A stretch of DNA of 64,000 nt from Alphaproteobacteria bacterium (GCA_024743215.1 JANSWZ010000001.1:744001-808000); one strand, 5' to 3'; counted from the first letter of the stretch, positions 49,299-58,596 are shown. Translations and numbers: made by a program. The notes: generated by a model from the letters alone, not told the origin.

Positions 49299-50586
49299 AA
49301 GCTCCTGCATCTTCCTGTTTACGTTCGGCATAGATATAGAGCGGACGAGCATCTCCATCCACGACGTCGGCGGAAATAACGACTTCCTCAACGCCTTCCA
49401 GCCCAGGCAGATCGAACATCGTCTCAAGCAGAATGGATTCAAGAATTGAGCGCAAACCACGTGCACCGGTCTTGCGTTCAATCGCCCTGCGTGAAATCGA
49501 CTTCAGTGCCTCCTCATGGAAGGTCAGATTGACTTCTTCCATATCAAACAAACGCTGATACTGCTTCACAAGCGCGTTCTTGGGTTCAGAAAGAATTTTG
49601 ACCAGAGCTTCTTCATCGAGATCGGTCAATGTCGCCAGTACCGGCAAACGCCCAACAAACTCAGGAATAAGACCAAACTTCAAAAGATCTTCCGGCTCGA
49701 CACTTTGGAACAATTCACCTGCAGTGCGTTCATCTGGACCGGCGACAGCCGCGCTGAAACCGATGGATGTTGTATCGCCTCGATCCGCAATGATCTTGTC
49801 CAGACCAGCAAATGCACCGCCGCAAATAAACAGAATATTGGTCGTATCGACTTGCAGGAATTCCTGCTGTGGATGCTTGCGGCCACCTTGTGGCGGCACA
49901 CTTGCAACAGTGCCTTCCATAATCTTCAGCAATGCCTGTTGGACGCCCTCGCCCGATACGTCTCGTGTAATCGAAGGGTTATCAGACTTGCGGGTGATCT
50001 TGTCGACCTCATCAATATAGACGATGCCGCGCTGCGCGCGCTCCACATTATAGTCTGCCGATTGAAGAAGCTTCAGGATGATGTTTTCCACATCTTCACC
50101 GACATAACCAGCTTCGGTCAGAGTTGTTGCATCGGCCATGGTAAAGGGCACATCCAGAATGCGCGCCAGAGTTTGCGCCAGGAGTGTCTTACCGCAGCCT
50201 GTTGGACCAATCAGCAATATGTTGGATTTCGCCAGTTCAACATCAGCATTCTTGGCTGCATGATGCAGGCGCTTGTAGTGATTGTGAACCGCAACCGACA
50301 ATACTTTTTTGGCGTGGAACTGCCCGATCACATAATCATCAAGGACTGTGCAAATTTCCTGAGGTGATGGAACGCCATCGCTGGATTTTACAAGCGATGT
50401 CTTGCTTTCCTCGCGAATGATATCCATGCACAATTCAACGCATTCATCGCAAATGAACACGGTCGGCCCGGCAATCAGTTTGCGGACTTCGTGCTGACTT
50501 TTGCCACAGAACGAACAATAGAGCGTATTCTTTGCGTCCGAACCGCTGCCACCACTGCTACCAGTCCCGCCGGAAATCTTGCTCAT
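49291..50586 (-). CDS. clpX: ATP-dependent Clp protease ATP-binding subunit ClpX
   Basis: AAA+ unfoldase that feeds ClpP. The 431-residue protein has the N-terminal zinc-binding domain (C24, C27, C46, C49; CSFCGK and CDECVE), Walker A GPTGCGKT at 127-134, Walker [10 protein letters not shown], the pore loop motif GYVGED, and the IGF loop that docks on ClpP. It follows clpP by 220 nt. Upstream of the ATG is a moderate ribosome site (AAGG, 9 nt). Confidence 0.97.
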   Translation of the reverse strand: MSKISGGTGSSGGSGSDAKNTLYCSFCGKSQHEVRKLIAGPTVFICDECVELCMDIIREESKTSLVKSSDGVPSPQEICTVLDDYVIGQFHAKKVLSVAVHNHYKRLHHAAKNADVELAKSNILLIGPTGCGKTLLAQTLARILDVPFTMADATTLTEAGYVGEDVENIILKLLQSADYNVERAQRGIVYIDEVDKITRKSDNPSITRDVSGEGVQQALLKIMEGTVASVPPQGGRKHPQQEFLQVDTTNILFICGGAFAGLDKIIADRGDTTSIGFSAAVAGPDERTAGELFQSVEPEDLLKFGLIPEFVGRLPVLATLTDLDEEALVKILSEPKNALVKQYQRLFDMEEVNLTFHEEALKSISRRAIERKTGARGLRSILESILLETMFDLPGLEGVEEVVISADVVDGDARPLYIYAERKQEDAGASA

Positions 50587-50807
50587 TTAGTCTACCTTCA
50601 CACTCATAGGTTTGGCCCCACAGTTTTCCAAGCATACGATGGTCGGAGCGATAGTAAAGCGCTGAACACCACCAAATGCCTCATTGGAGCCATTGAAGAA
50701 AGTTTTTGCCACAAAAACACTAACGAATCCAACCACGAAGATCATGAGGATCACGAATGATCCCGATTTCGCTGTTGGATTTGTTCATTATTGCTACAGT
50801 TTCGATC

Positions 50808-51458
50808 TTAATCAGACTTTTTACCAGGTCCTTTGCCATCACCTGATTCACTGCGGCTTTCAACCACACTATCAATCAGGCCAAAAGTCTTGGCTTCTTC
50901 GGCGGTCATGAAATGATCCCGGTCCAGCGTCTTCTCGACCATGTCATAGTCCTGACCGGTATGTTTGACATAGATATCATTCAGACGCCGCTTCAGCTTG
51001 ACGATGTCGTCCGCATGGCGGGCAATGTCCGATGCCTGTCCCTGAAACCCGCCAGATGGCTGATGCACCATGATGCGAGCGTTTGGCAGGGAGAAACGCA
51101 TGTCTTTCTCACCGGCAGCCAAAAGCAATGAGCCCATAGATGCTGCCTGCCCGATGCACAATGTAGATACTGCGGGTTTGATGAACTGGATCGTATCATA
51201 AATCGCAAGACCTGACGTCACAACACCACCAGGTGAGTTTATGTAGAGCGCAATTTCCTTCTTGGGATTATCCGCTTCAAGATAAAGAAGCTGGGCACAG
51301 GCCAAAGTGGACATGCCATCTTCAACCGGACCGGTGATGAAGATGATGCGCTCCTTCAGCAAACGAGAGAAAATATCGTAAGAGCGCTCCCCCCGGTTGG
51401 TCTGTTCAACCACCATGGGGATCAGCATATTCTGCGCCTGGCTAACGGGATCGTACAT
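50808..51458 (-). CDS. clpP: ATP-dependent Clp protease proteolytic subunit ClpP
   Basis: Serine peptidase of the Clp complex. The 216-residue protein has the catalytic triad Ser107 (GQAASMGS), His132 (MVHQPSGG) and Asp181 (DRDHFM), with spacings of 25 and 49 residues as in E. coli. I use ATG 51458, which has AGGA 8 nt upstream; the frame extends to 51548 without a match. The C-terminal ~15 residues are a charged tail. Its promoter lies to the right, in the 237 bp before the small unit at 51632. Confidence 0.97.
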   Translation of the reverse strand: MYDPVSQAQNMLIPMVVEQTNRGERSYDIFSRLLKERIIFITGPVEDGMSTLACAQLLYLEADNPKKEIALYINSPGGVVTSGLAIYDTIQFIKPAVSTLCIGQAASMGSLLLAAGEKDMRFSLPNARIMVHQPSGGFQGQASDIARHADDIVKLKRRLNDIYVKHTGQDYDMVEKTLDRDHFMTAEEAKTFGLIDSVVESRSESGDGKGPGKKSD

Positions 51459-51631
51459 TGCAATTCCTATAATTTTTGATGGGCCGCCTTCAAGGTGGGA
51501 TTCGCGAGGGGCTGTTGTTCGTTGTTGAGCCGTATGTACGGTATGCACCCGGCGAATTAAAGAGGCATTACCAATGAGCCTTACTGAATGAGGTAAATTT
51601 TCAGGAATTTTAGCCCATGACTGAAAAAAAC

Positions 51632-51659
51632 CTTTCGAATCTCAGAAGCTGTGCTAGCC
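51632..51659 (+). promoter_or_regulatory. Candidate promoter of the 26-aa mini-gene
   Basis: CTTTCG at 51632 and CTAGCC at 51654 are separated by 16 nt, resembling the alphaproteobacterial CTTGAC-N16-17-CTATAT pattern only in part. Transcription from it would start at or near the 7-bp hairpin at 51663-51679. Confidence 0.3.
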
Positions 51660-51662
51660 TAA

Positions 51663-51679
51663 AATGGTTATTAACCATT
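51663..51679 (+). promoter_or_regulatory. Hairpin next to an extreme Shine-Dalgarno sequence
   Basis: AATGGTT, a 3-nt loop and AACCATT form a perfect 7-bp hairpin that ends one nucleotide before the 13-nt sequence AAAGGAGGTGATC (51681-51693), which is complementary to the whole 3' end of 16S rRNA. The hairpin could expose or limit access to that site. Confidence 0.6.
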
Positions 51680-51695
51680 GAAAGGAGGTGATCTG

Positions 51696-51776
51696 ATGTC
51701 GAGTGAAGATCTTATGCAGGCCAAGAGTCCCGTGTTGAACGGAATGGTGTCGGAGCAACCTCTGGCGGCAAGCTAG
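51696..51776 (+). CDS. 26-residue mini-gene with an unusually strong ribosome binding site
   Basis: The frame from ATG 51696 to TAG 51776 encodes MSSEDLMQAKSPVLNG plus ten more residues ending LAAS. It is polar, with no signal peptide, membrane helix or run of one amino acid that would suggest an attenuator leader. The Shine-Dalgarno sequence AAAGGAGGTGATC pairs over 13 nt with the 16S 3' end (GATCACCTCCTTT), and it starts 15 nt before the ATG. A hairpin precedes it and a terminator with a UUCG loop ends the unit at 51846, so the whole transcript would be about 180 nt. Function unknown. It could be a short peptide, a dual-function RNA, or a decoy for ribosomes. Confidence 0.6.
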   Translation: MSSEDLMQAKSPVLNGMVSEQPLAAS

Positions 51777-51815
51777 AACACAGTCAGTGCTCTTGTAGCC
51801 TGCCTGTATCTCACG

Positions 51816-51846
51816 AAAAGAGGTCACTTCGGTGGCCTCTTTTTTT
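51816..51846 (+). terminator. Rho-independent terminator with UUCG tetraloop
   Basis: AGAGGTCAC pairs with GTGGCCTCT (one T-G) around the stable TTCG loop and runs into T residues (51840-51846). It ends the mini-gene transcript 40 nt after its stop codon. Confidence 0.92.
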
Positions 51847-51987
51847 GTGTCCTTGGACGCAACAGATGTCGCCCAATTTTCGAAGAGATCGAATTCAGCG
51901 ATCAAGCATGCTGGTTTTTCCGCCAGTTCGCTCTAGCTCTATCGCTGACGATGACCCCAGGCACAGTTTGAAGACGGAACCCTCAGA

Positions 51988-52782
51988 ATGATTGATCCAG
52001 GATCGCAAATGTTCGGCTTTGACGCGCCATTCAGCGCAATTCTTGTGGGAACAAGTGGTGGCATTGGCAACGCACTTCTTGCAGAAACCACCAAAAGGGT
52101 TGCCGTAAAGACCGCCGGTGCATCTGGGCATGTCTTCGCGATCAATCGACAGAAACAGCGATCTCAATTCACAAATGTTACTTCATTGACCGCAAATGCA
52201 TTGAATGAAGACCAGTTGGCTGAGACCGTTGAGGCCATAAAAAGCGATCTCAAGCACAATCAGTTTGCTCCCATACGTCTGATTCTCGTAGCCGTTGGGG
52301 CATTGCATACGTCACACGGTAAGGGACCTGAGAAATCCTTGCGCGGTATAACGGCCCACTCCATGCAAGAAATTTTCGCTGCAAATGCGGTTGCTCCGGC
52401 TCTCGCTGCAAAACATTTTCTGCCGCTGCTGCCAAAATCCGGGCGCACGGTTTTTGCCGCCTTATCGGCCCGGGTCGGGAGTATTTCCGACAATCAACTG
52501 GGAGGCTGGTACAGCTATCGCGCTTCCAAATCTGCCTTGAACCAGATTCTAAAAACGACCTCAATCGAGCTTTCAAGAACTCGGCCAGATGCGATTTGTG
52601 TCGGACTGCACCCCGGTACTGTCGATACAAAACTGTCAAAACCGTTTCAAGCCAATGTCCCTGACGGCAAATTGTTTTCAGCAGAACAGTCAGCAGACTA
52701 TCTGGTTCAAACCCTGTCCGGGTTGACTAAAGAGAACAGTGGACAAGTCTTTGCCTGGGACGGATCGCCTGTTCCAGCATAG
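51988..52782 (+). CDS. SDR family NAD(P)-dependent oxidoreductase
   Basis: A 264-residue short-chain dehydrogenase/reductase. The cofactor motif is GTSGGIG (residues 21-27) and the catalytic Tyr178-Lys182 lies in YSYRASK, with a Ser in SARVGS upstream. Sequences like this belong to the CsgA/C-factor branch of SDRs; the substrate is unknown. Either ATG 51988 or ATG 52009 (AGGA 6-7 nt upstream) may be the true start. It converges with the CoA-transferase gene, 11 bp apart. Confidence 0.85.
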   Translation: MIDPGSQMFGFDAPFSAILVGTSGGIGNALLAETTKRVAVKTAGASGHVFAINRQKQRSQFTNVTSLTANALNEDQLAETVEAIKSDLKHNQFAPIRLILVAVGALHTSHGKGPEKSLRGITAHSMQEIFAANAVAPALAAKHFLPLLPKSGRTVFAALSARVGSISDNQLGGWYSYRASKSALNQILKTTSIELSRTRPDAICVGLHPGTVDTKLSKPFQANVPDGKLFSAEQSADYLVQTLSGLTKENSGQVFAWDGSPVPA

Positions 52783-52793
52783 CAACGAACGTT

Positions 52794-54740
52794 TCAATTA
52801 TCTTTCATCTGCGCCAGAAAACGCTTTGCCTCATCGGCTGTTTCAAAAATGTGAGGTGCTGTTTCCCGCTGGAAGACCGCACCAAGTTTTAGTCGCATGA
52901 AGGCTGATCCTGAATAACGGGTAACCGCACTGTAAAACCGGTCCTCCAAATCTTTCACCATTGCGGCATAGTCATTTTCAATGTCGGGATCTATGGAGGT
53001 TCCGTCGTAGTTGACAATTGCATCTACGCGCCCTCCCAAACCAACACAGACGTCTTCCACCCGCTCACGAATCAGCGTTACATCGTGCAAATTGCGGATG
53101 CGCATTTTTTCCAGATTGATGAATAGCTGCCCTTTGGTTGCATCAAGGGCAATTCGATCATTCAAATCGAGATGCAACAAATCGACTCGCAGGTTCATTG
53201 ATCCGGCTGTGAAAATGCGTTCATCCATGGATACGACATCCGTCATTACTGGCTCAAAATCCATCAGAGCAAGAATATCGCGTTGCAGATCAATGCCGGG
53301 TGCAATTTCCATCAATTCCAGTCCATCCCGTGTCAGTTGAAACACACAGCGTTCGGTTACATAGAGAACCGGCTGTTGCATACGAGCCGCCCTCGGACCG
53401 GCAAATGTGACCTGTTCAACTTGCTTTACAAATTTGCGGATGTGGCCTTCTGACCGGATGTTCAGGGTTCCCCCTTCAACCGACATCTGCGCACCACCGG
53501 AGGTGAAGGTTCCCGTGTAAACAACAGCCCGCGCGTTCTGGCTGATATTGATAAAGCCACCTGCGCCGGCCAGCCTTGGCCCGAAGCGAGAGACATTGAC
53601 TGAACCGGCCGCATCGATCTCCGCCATCCCCAAAACAGCCAAGTCGAGCCCGCCTCCATCATAAAAGTCAAATTGCTGGGCCTGATTTACAATTGCATCG
53701 GTGTTGATGGCGGCGCCAAAATCAAGCCCCGATGCTGGCTGTCCGCCAACCACTCCCGGCTCAGCAGACAGTGTCACATGGCCGAGCAGTTTTTCCTCCG
53801 AAGCAACCGATGCGACGCCTTCCGGCATACCAATTCCAAGGTTCACCACTCCATTGACCGGCAATTCAAAAGCTGCGCGTCTTGCAATAATCTTGCGTGC
53901 GTTGAGAGGCATCGGTGGAATTGCATCCGCCTCGACACGAAACCTGCCTGCATAGGCATGTGAATACGCGGTGGCAAAGGTCTGCATATGATCTGCGGCG
54001 GGCGCAATCACTACAGCGTCTACGAGCGCACCAGGAATCTCGACATCCCTGGGATTAAGTGAACCATGCGCAACAGTGCGTTCCACCTGCACGATGACGA
54101 TGCCATTCGAGTTTTTGACCGCCATGGCTTGCGCAAGATTGTCGATCACGAGCGCTTCGCGTTCCATCGTAATATTGCCAGCCGGATCAGCCGTCGTCCC
54201 GCGCAGCAGAGCCACATTTATAGGAAACGCCTTGTAAAACAGGTAATCCTCACCTTCGATTTCAATCGTCGTGACCAGATCTTCTGTAGTTTGAGCGTTG
54301 ATTTTGCCTCCCTGTGAACGAGGGTCAACAAAGGTTTCCAGACCGACACGCGACACGGTTCCGGGCTTTCCGGCAGCAATGTCCCGGAAAAGATGGCTGA
54401 TGACCCCTTGAGGTAAATTGTAGGCCTCGATTTTTCCTTCAACTGCCAGTTTCGCTACTTTTGGAATAAGGCCCCAATGCCCCCCGACCACTCGACGCAA
54501 CAGACTTTCATGGCCAAGATGATTCAGCCCACGTTCCTTGCCATCACCTTGCCCTGCGGCAAAGAACAAGGTCAGGTCGTTGGGTTCAGCACTGCGCAGA
54601 AATCTCTCTTCAACGCCCTTGAGAAGATATTCGGGCACGCCAATACCCACAAAGCCGGAGGTGGTTATGGTATCTCCGTTTGCAATCAGGCTGGCAGCCG
54701 CCTCAACAGACACAATCTTATTTACCAAGGGCGTCTCCAT
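52794..54740 (-). CDS. Acyl CoA:acetate/3-ketoacid CoA-transferase family protein
   Basis: A class I CoA-transferase with alpha and beta domains in one chain. The alpha half has SGFVGIGVPEYLL near 28-40; the beta half has GIGMPEGVA (302-310) and the nucleophile motif AEPG with Glu327. At 648 residues it is about 100-130 longer than the propionate CoA-transferase of Clostridium; the extra C-terminal part (about 520-648) follows no motif I recognise. Which acids it uses (acetate, propionate, 3-keto acids) cannot be read. Ribosome site weak. It reads away from the GFA gene, from which it is separated by 192 bp of presumed divergent promoter. Confidence 0.86.
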   Translation of the reverse strand: METPLVNKIVSVEAAASLIANGDTITTSGFVGIGVPEYLLKGVEERFLRSAEPNDLTLFFAAGQGDGKERGLNHLGHESLLRRVVGGHWGLIPKVAKLAVEGKIEAYNLPQGVISHLFRDIAAGKPGTVSRVGLETFVDPRSQGGKINAQTTEDLVTTIEIEGEDYLFYKAFPINVALLRGTTADPAGNITMEREALVIDNLAQAMAVKNSNGIVIVQVERTVAHGSLNPRDVEIPGALVDAVVIAPAADHMQTFATAYSHAYAGRFRVEADAIPPMPLNARKIIARRAAFELPVNGVVNLGIGMPEGVASVASEEKLLGHVTLSAEPGVVGGQPASGLDFGAAINTDAIVNQAQQFDFYDGGGLDLAVLGMAEIDAAGSVNVSRFGPRLAGAGGFINISQNARAVVYTGTFTSGGAQMSVEGGTLNIRSEGHIRKFVKQVEQVTFAGPRAARMQQPVLYVTERCVFQLTRDGLELMEIAPGIDLQRDILALMDFEPVMTDVVSMDERIFTAGSMNLRVDLLHLDLNDRIALDATKGQLFINLEKMRIRNLHDVTLIRERVEDVCVGLGGRVDAIVNYDGTSIDPDIENDYAAMVKDLEDRFYSAVTRYSGSAFMRLKLGAVFQRETAPHIFETADEAKRFLAQMKDN

Positions 54741-54932
54741 GGTCCAGAAGTTGGATAGTCTTGCTCCGGCACAATGTCGCAGGGATCATGGCACAGGTCA
54801 AAACCCCAGAACTTCGGCGTTCTTAGTGTGTAGTGGAGGACAAGACTTTGTGATGTTTGCCCAATTTGGTTGACAGGGTTTGGTGAAGTCTGACTAGTTC
54901 CGACCAGAGTTGAAATTCACGAGGAAAAATCC

Positions 54933-55340
54933 ATGACAAAAATAAGTGGCTCTTGCCTGTGCGGCTCCGTTTCCTACTCAGGCGATGTGACAATCAAGAT
55001 GACGATGAACTGCCATTGCACGGACTGTCGCAAGGTGACCGGTGCGGCCTACGGAACTTTGCTGTTCATGATGGAAGATGAGCTGACAATTACAGGGGAC
55101 TTGCAGAGCTATCATCACAAATCGGATCGCGGCAGCGATATGACCAAACTGTTTTGCGGCACATGCGGGTCTCAAATGTTTACAATGAATTCTGCTCGTC
55201 CCGGCATGATTGGTGTGCGTGCAGGACATATCGATCAGACTGATGTTGTGAAACCAGGTGCCAACTTATTCAATGACAGTGCAATTCCGTCCACAAAGAT
55301 GGATCCGGACTTGCCGCTGCATGCAAGATTGCCAGGCTGA
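54933..55340 (+). CDS. GFA family zinc protein
   Basis: A 135-residue protein of the glutathione-dependent formaldehyde-activating (GFA/CENP-V-like) family. The two zinc sites are seen: Cys8 and Cys10 (CLC) with Cys75 and Cys78 (CGTC), and Cys27, Cys29 and Cys32 (CHCTDC). ATG 54933 has GAGG about 9 nt upstream. The family name reflects one member; most, likely including this one, have unknown substrates. The gene converges with tmk (21-bp gap) and sits where most alphaproteobacteria have holB, so it probably entered by rearrangement. Confidence 0.85.
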   Translation: MTKISGSCLCGSVSYSGDVTIKMTMNCHCTDCRKVTGAAYGTLLFMMEDELTITGDLQSYHHKSDRGSDMTKLFCGTCGSQMFTMNSARPGMIGVRAGHIDQTDVVKPGANLFNDSAIPSTKMDPDLPLHARLPG

Positions 55341-55361
55341 ATACAATATGAAATGCGGACG

Positions 55362-56027
55362 TCAAACACCCATTGGTGTTCTGATCCCGAACCGCCTCCT
55401 GCATGCCTTCCAAACCTGAGATTCGACGATATGCTCTGGTTTGGAGGCATCTATGACAATTATCCGTTTTGGCTCTGACTGTGCAAGTCGCAGAAAGGCC
55501 TGACGGCGCTCTTCATGCAATGCTTCGTCTTCTTTCTCAAAACGATCCTTTATGCCTTCGGGATCACGAGACAGCGCTCGTTGCAGTCCCTGTTTGGCAG
55601 GCAGGTCCAAAAGGATCGTCATATCCGGACGGGTCTTCTCAACAGCAATCTTTTCCAGAAGATCTACGGTCTCAGTATCCAGATCCATGCCCTGATAGAC
55701 TCTGGTAGAATCCATAAACCGATCACACAAAACCCAGGTCCCAGCTTTCAAAGCAGGTCTGATAGTGTTTTCCACGTGGTCCATGCGGGCCGCTGTAAAC
55801 AGCATTGCCTCCGCGCGTGGGCCTTTGCCCTCTGCCATACCGCTGAGTAGATATTGACGAATGGCCTCGGCGTTTGGAGAGCCGCCTGGCTCTCGTGTCT
55901 CCAACACATCAAAATCTGCTTTTCGCAGATGGTCCGCGAGCAACTTGATCTGAGTTGATTTTCCGCAGCCTTCACCACCTTCAAAAGTTATGAAACGTCC
56001 AGGTTCCTTGGGCACACGGTTTTTCAT
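55362..56027 (-). CDS. tmk: Thymidylate kinase
   Basis: Phosphorylates dTMP to dTDP. The 221-residue protein has the P loop GGEGCGKST near residue 15, the substrate motif DRFMDST, and the C-terminal LID segment with basic residues. I start at ATG 56027, just after the D,D-carboxypeptidase stop (1-nt gap); upstream residues of the longer frame do not match the family. In relatives tmk is followed by holB, which is absent here. Confidence 0.95.
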   Translation of the reverse strand: MKNRVPKEPGRFITFEGGEGCGKSTQIKLLADHLRKADFDVLETREPGGSPNAEAIRQYLLSGMAEGKGPRAEAMLFTAARMDHVENTIRPALKAGTWVLCDRFMDSTRVYQGMDLDTETVDLLEKIAVEKTRPDMTILLDLPAKQGLQRALSRDPEGIKDRFEKEDEALHEERRQAFLRLAQSEPKRIIVIDASKPEHIVESQVWKACRRRFGIRTPMGV

Positions 56028-56028
56028 A

Positions 56029-57192
56029 TCAAAGCCACCCGAACAAAAATTCACCGACGCCGCCAATGGCACGACCCAATACGCCTGCAGTTTCCATGGT
56101 TTCGGAGGCAAATAAGGGCGAGACAACAACCAACCGATTTCCGCTATAGACATGTAAGTCAGCGATTTTGTCACCCTGCGTGATCGGGACGGAGATCGGT
56201 CCGGTATAAACGATACGGCCTTCCAGAGCGTCGCGGCTTTGTTTCGGCATCAAAGCAACAACCGGTTCCTTTGTCTGTGCGCCAACACGCCCTTTGCTGC
56301 CGCCATATACGCGAACACGCCCCACTTCCATGCCGGCTGGAAATACTTCCACAGCATCAAAGGCCGTGAAGCCCCACTCCAGCAATCGCCTGCCATCAAG
56401 TGCCCTGTCAGATTCTTTCCTCAGGCCCATGAGCACTGCAATCAGACGTCGGCCATCCTGAACGGCCGATCCGATCAGCCCATAGCCTGCTTCCTGACTG
56501 AAACCGGTCTTCATACCGTCTGCACCAATAGGGGCCGAGAGCAACGGGTTGCGATTGCTCTGCCGAATCCCGTTCCACAAGAAATCCCGTTCGGCAAAGA
56601 TTTTGTAATACTCTGGATGTTCCTCAATAATGTATCGAGCAATGCGAACAAAATCACGTGGTGACACGCGCTGGTCTGGATGCGGCAATCCGCTTGGGTT
56701 TGCAAAATTGGAATCCTGCAGGCCCAATGTCTTGCCAAAATCATTCATACGCTTGGCAAAATCTTCTTCTGATCCGGACAAGCCTTCGGCAAGAATGATC
56801 GCGGAATCATTACCTGACTGAACGATCAGGCCACGCAGCAGATCCGCCACGGATATTTTAGACCCAAGAGCTGCAAACATTGTGGAGCCACGCGCCGGTG
56901 CGCCGCCAGTTCGCCAGGCATGCTCACTAACCTCAAATTCGGTTTCCATTGTAATCTCGCCTCTTTTCAGGGCATCGAATACGATGGCTGTTGTCATTGT
57001 CTTTGTAAGCGAGGCCGGTGGCGCTGCACGCTCAGCATCCTGTTGGAACAGAATGCTGCCTGTTTCCATGTCGATCAAAATGGCCTGCTGTGCGCGGCTT
57101 TGATACAATTGTGCTGTAGCTGGCAAGCTCAACAATGTGAGCCAGAAAATGACAGCCAGAATGGATTTGAAAACGCTTGAAATCTTGTGCAT
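56029..57192 (-). CDS. D-alanyl-D-alanine carboxypeptidase (serine-type, S11)
   Basis: Low-molecular-mass penicillin-binding protein that trims the terminal D-Ala of peptidoglycan pentapeptides. With ATG 57192 it has 387 residues: a signal peptide (1-27, cleavage after ATA), then the active-site motifs SLTK (61-64), SGN (125-127) and KTG (MKTGFSQ, around 230), then a C-terminal PBP5-like domain with a final amphipathic helix for membrane anchoring. Two ATG codons lie farther upstream (57207, 57222) and cannot be excluded. It is grouped with rlpA and tmk; this order is widespread in the group. Similar proteins are called DacA, DacC or DacF. Confidence 0.94.
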   Translation of the reverse strand: MHKISSVFKSILAVIFWLTLLSLPATAQLYQSRAQQAILIDMETGSILFQQDAERAAPPASLTKTMTTAIVFDALKRGEITMETEFEVSEHAWRTGGAPARGSTMFAALGSKISVADLLRGLIVQSGNDSAIILAEGLSGSEEDFAKRMNDFGKTLGLQDSNFANPSGLPHPDQRVSPRDFVRIARYIIEEHPEYYKIFAERDFLWNGIRQSNRNPLLSAPIGADGMKTGFSQEAGYGLIGSAVQDGRRLIAVLMGLRKESDRALDGRRLLEWGFTAFDAVEVFPAGMEVGRVRVYGGSKGRVGAQTKEPVVALMPKQSRDALEGRIVYTGPISVPITQGDKIADLHVYSGNRLVVVSPLFASETMETAGVLGRAIGGVGEFLFGWL

Positions 57193-57296
57193 GGCGCCAA
57201 GATGCATCGGCTGGTGAATCATGACAAGAGCGATGACGCTCAACAGGTCAAAAATTTGCAATCTTCAGTGTAAAAAACGCAGATGATAAAGGGCGG

Positions 57297-58001
57297 TTAC
57301 TCGCCAGAGGCCGTCAGGTTTTTCAGAATGCTGAATGGACCAGAATTGGTTTGTTGGGCAGCGCCATAGGCCAACGGCATGTTTTCATCAGATGAGTCAC
57401 TGGCTATGCGTTGAATGCCGCCCGGACCACGCCCCTTGAATTGAACAGACGCTTCCAGGAATTTGGCGTCACCGCCATCCACAGGTGCCCTGCCCAGATA
57501 GCTCACATGGACCTTGGCAACGCCCTGCCGCCTGAAATCCAAAACACCAGCAGCCCGTTTGGACAGATCGATCAGACGATTATGTGCAAATGGACCTCGG
57601 TCATTTACACGCACTACAACTGAGTTGCCATTGGCCAAATTCGTCACACGCACATAGCTTGGCAATGGAAGCGTTGGATGCGCAGCGCTGAAGGCGTTCA
57701 TATTATAAATTTCGCCATTCGCAGTTTTGCGACCGTGAAAGGCATCTCCATACCAGGAGGCAATACCTGTCTTTTCGTAACGTGTGACTTCTTTCGGCTT
57801 GTACCATTTGCCGGCGATTTTATAGGGTTTGCCAACCTGATACCGACCGCCGCCGGACGGGATATAGGCCGCTTTTGACACACGAGGGCTGGCAGCCACC
57901 CCATATTTGGGATCAATGCGGCTGTTGCTGCTGCTACAAGCGGCCAAAGCCAGGGCAAGCGCTCCTGCTGCTGCAAAGCTGCTATAGCGCGTAACCCACA
58001 T
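57297..58001 (-). CDS. rlpA: RlpA-like septal lipoprotein without SPOR domain
   Basis: A 234-residue lipoprotein with a signal sequence and lipobox ALAAC (lipid Cys22), then a double-psi beta-barrel domain (about residues 85-175) that carries SWYGDAFHG and VNDRGPF, the lytic transglycosylase-like RlpA core. Other RlpA proteins add a C-terminal SPOR domain that binds denuded glycan; this one does not, and ends in a region without a motif. I use ATG 58001 because it places the lipobox normally. It precedes the carboxypeptidase gene by 104 nt. Confidence 0.9.
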   Translation of the reverse strand: MWVTRYSSFAAAGALALALAACSSSNSRIDPKYGVAASPRVSKAAYIPSGGGRYQVGKPYKIAGKWYKPKEVTRYEKTGIASWYGDAFHGRKTANGEIYNMNAFSAAHPTLPLPSYVRVTNLANGNSVVVRVNDRGPFAHNRLIDLSKRAAGVLDFRRQGVAKVHVSYLGRAPVDGGDAKFLEASVQFKGRGPGGIQRIASDSSDENMPLAYGAAQQTNSGPFSILKNLTASGE

Positions 58002-58185
58002 CGTGATCCGTGAAATTTGCAAAAAATACCCTCTCATTGGTGGCATTCTTTAAGCATGAAAATTTGCCGAAATGCGAGCGAACATTCAAATTGAAGCAAA
58101 ATTTTCGTTAAATTGAATCCGACCTGGTTAACGAAGGATGAATTTTCCCGGCTACAAAATTGCACGTCTTGAATGACAATTTGCG

Positions 58186-58596
58186 TCAATTCGAAATGCG
58201 CGCATTACCGGACCTACCATCATTTCGCTGCCAGTAAAGCTCATTGTCATCAAGCTGAAATAGCCGAAAGCAGGCGACCTGCCCCTTATACCATGTTTTC
58301 CACTGCTGACAGAGTTGCCCGTTCTTCACCCACCAACGCCCTGCTTCTTTGGGCGCCATGCGCTTCCCCAGCCCCAGAGCTGTTCCGTCACCAAACACGG
58401 TTCCGTTCGACGAATAACGCAATGGAAACTCGCCCCCGAAAGGGACTTTCAAAAAAATGCGCTTTCCAGTGATCATGGATTTGATTTCACTCCCCGATAA
58501 TTCCTGCCGCGCCTCAGCCTCATGCAACGCAAATGAAAAGGTAACAACCGCCAAAGCTGTCATCATCACGAAGCGAGCGAAGAATTTCCGAACCAT
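58186..58596 (-). CDS. Small secreted protein of unknown function
   Basis: A 136-residue protein with a signal peptide (residues 1-29; cleavage after EAEA). The mature part has a FKVPFGGEF-like segment, GDGTALGLG, GRWWVKNGQLCQQW and two Cys residues (in QLCQQW and VACFRL) that may form a disulfide. The pattern resembles secreted DUF995-type proteins of rhizobia, but I am not certain of the assignment. It is preceded by a 314-bp region that also leads to the divergent flavoprotein gene. Confidence 0.75.
   Translation of the reverse strand: MVRKFFARFVMMTALAVVTFSFALHEAEARQELSGSEIKSMITGKRIFLKVPFGGEFPLRYSSNGTVFGDGTALGLGKRMAPKEAGRWWVKNGQLCQQWKTWYKGQVACFRLFQLDDNELYWQRNDGRSGNARISN

Noticed and set aside
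50697-50760. His/Glu/Asp repeat-like frame between clpP and clpX
   Set aside because: It comes from a short simple-sequence stretch (GATCATGAGGATCACGAA-like) with no start signal; the region is an ordinary untranslated gap.
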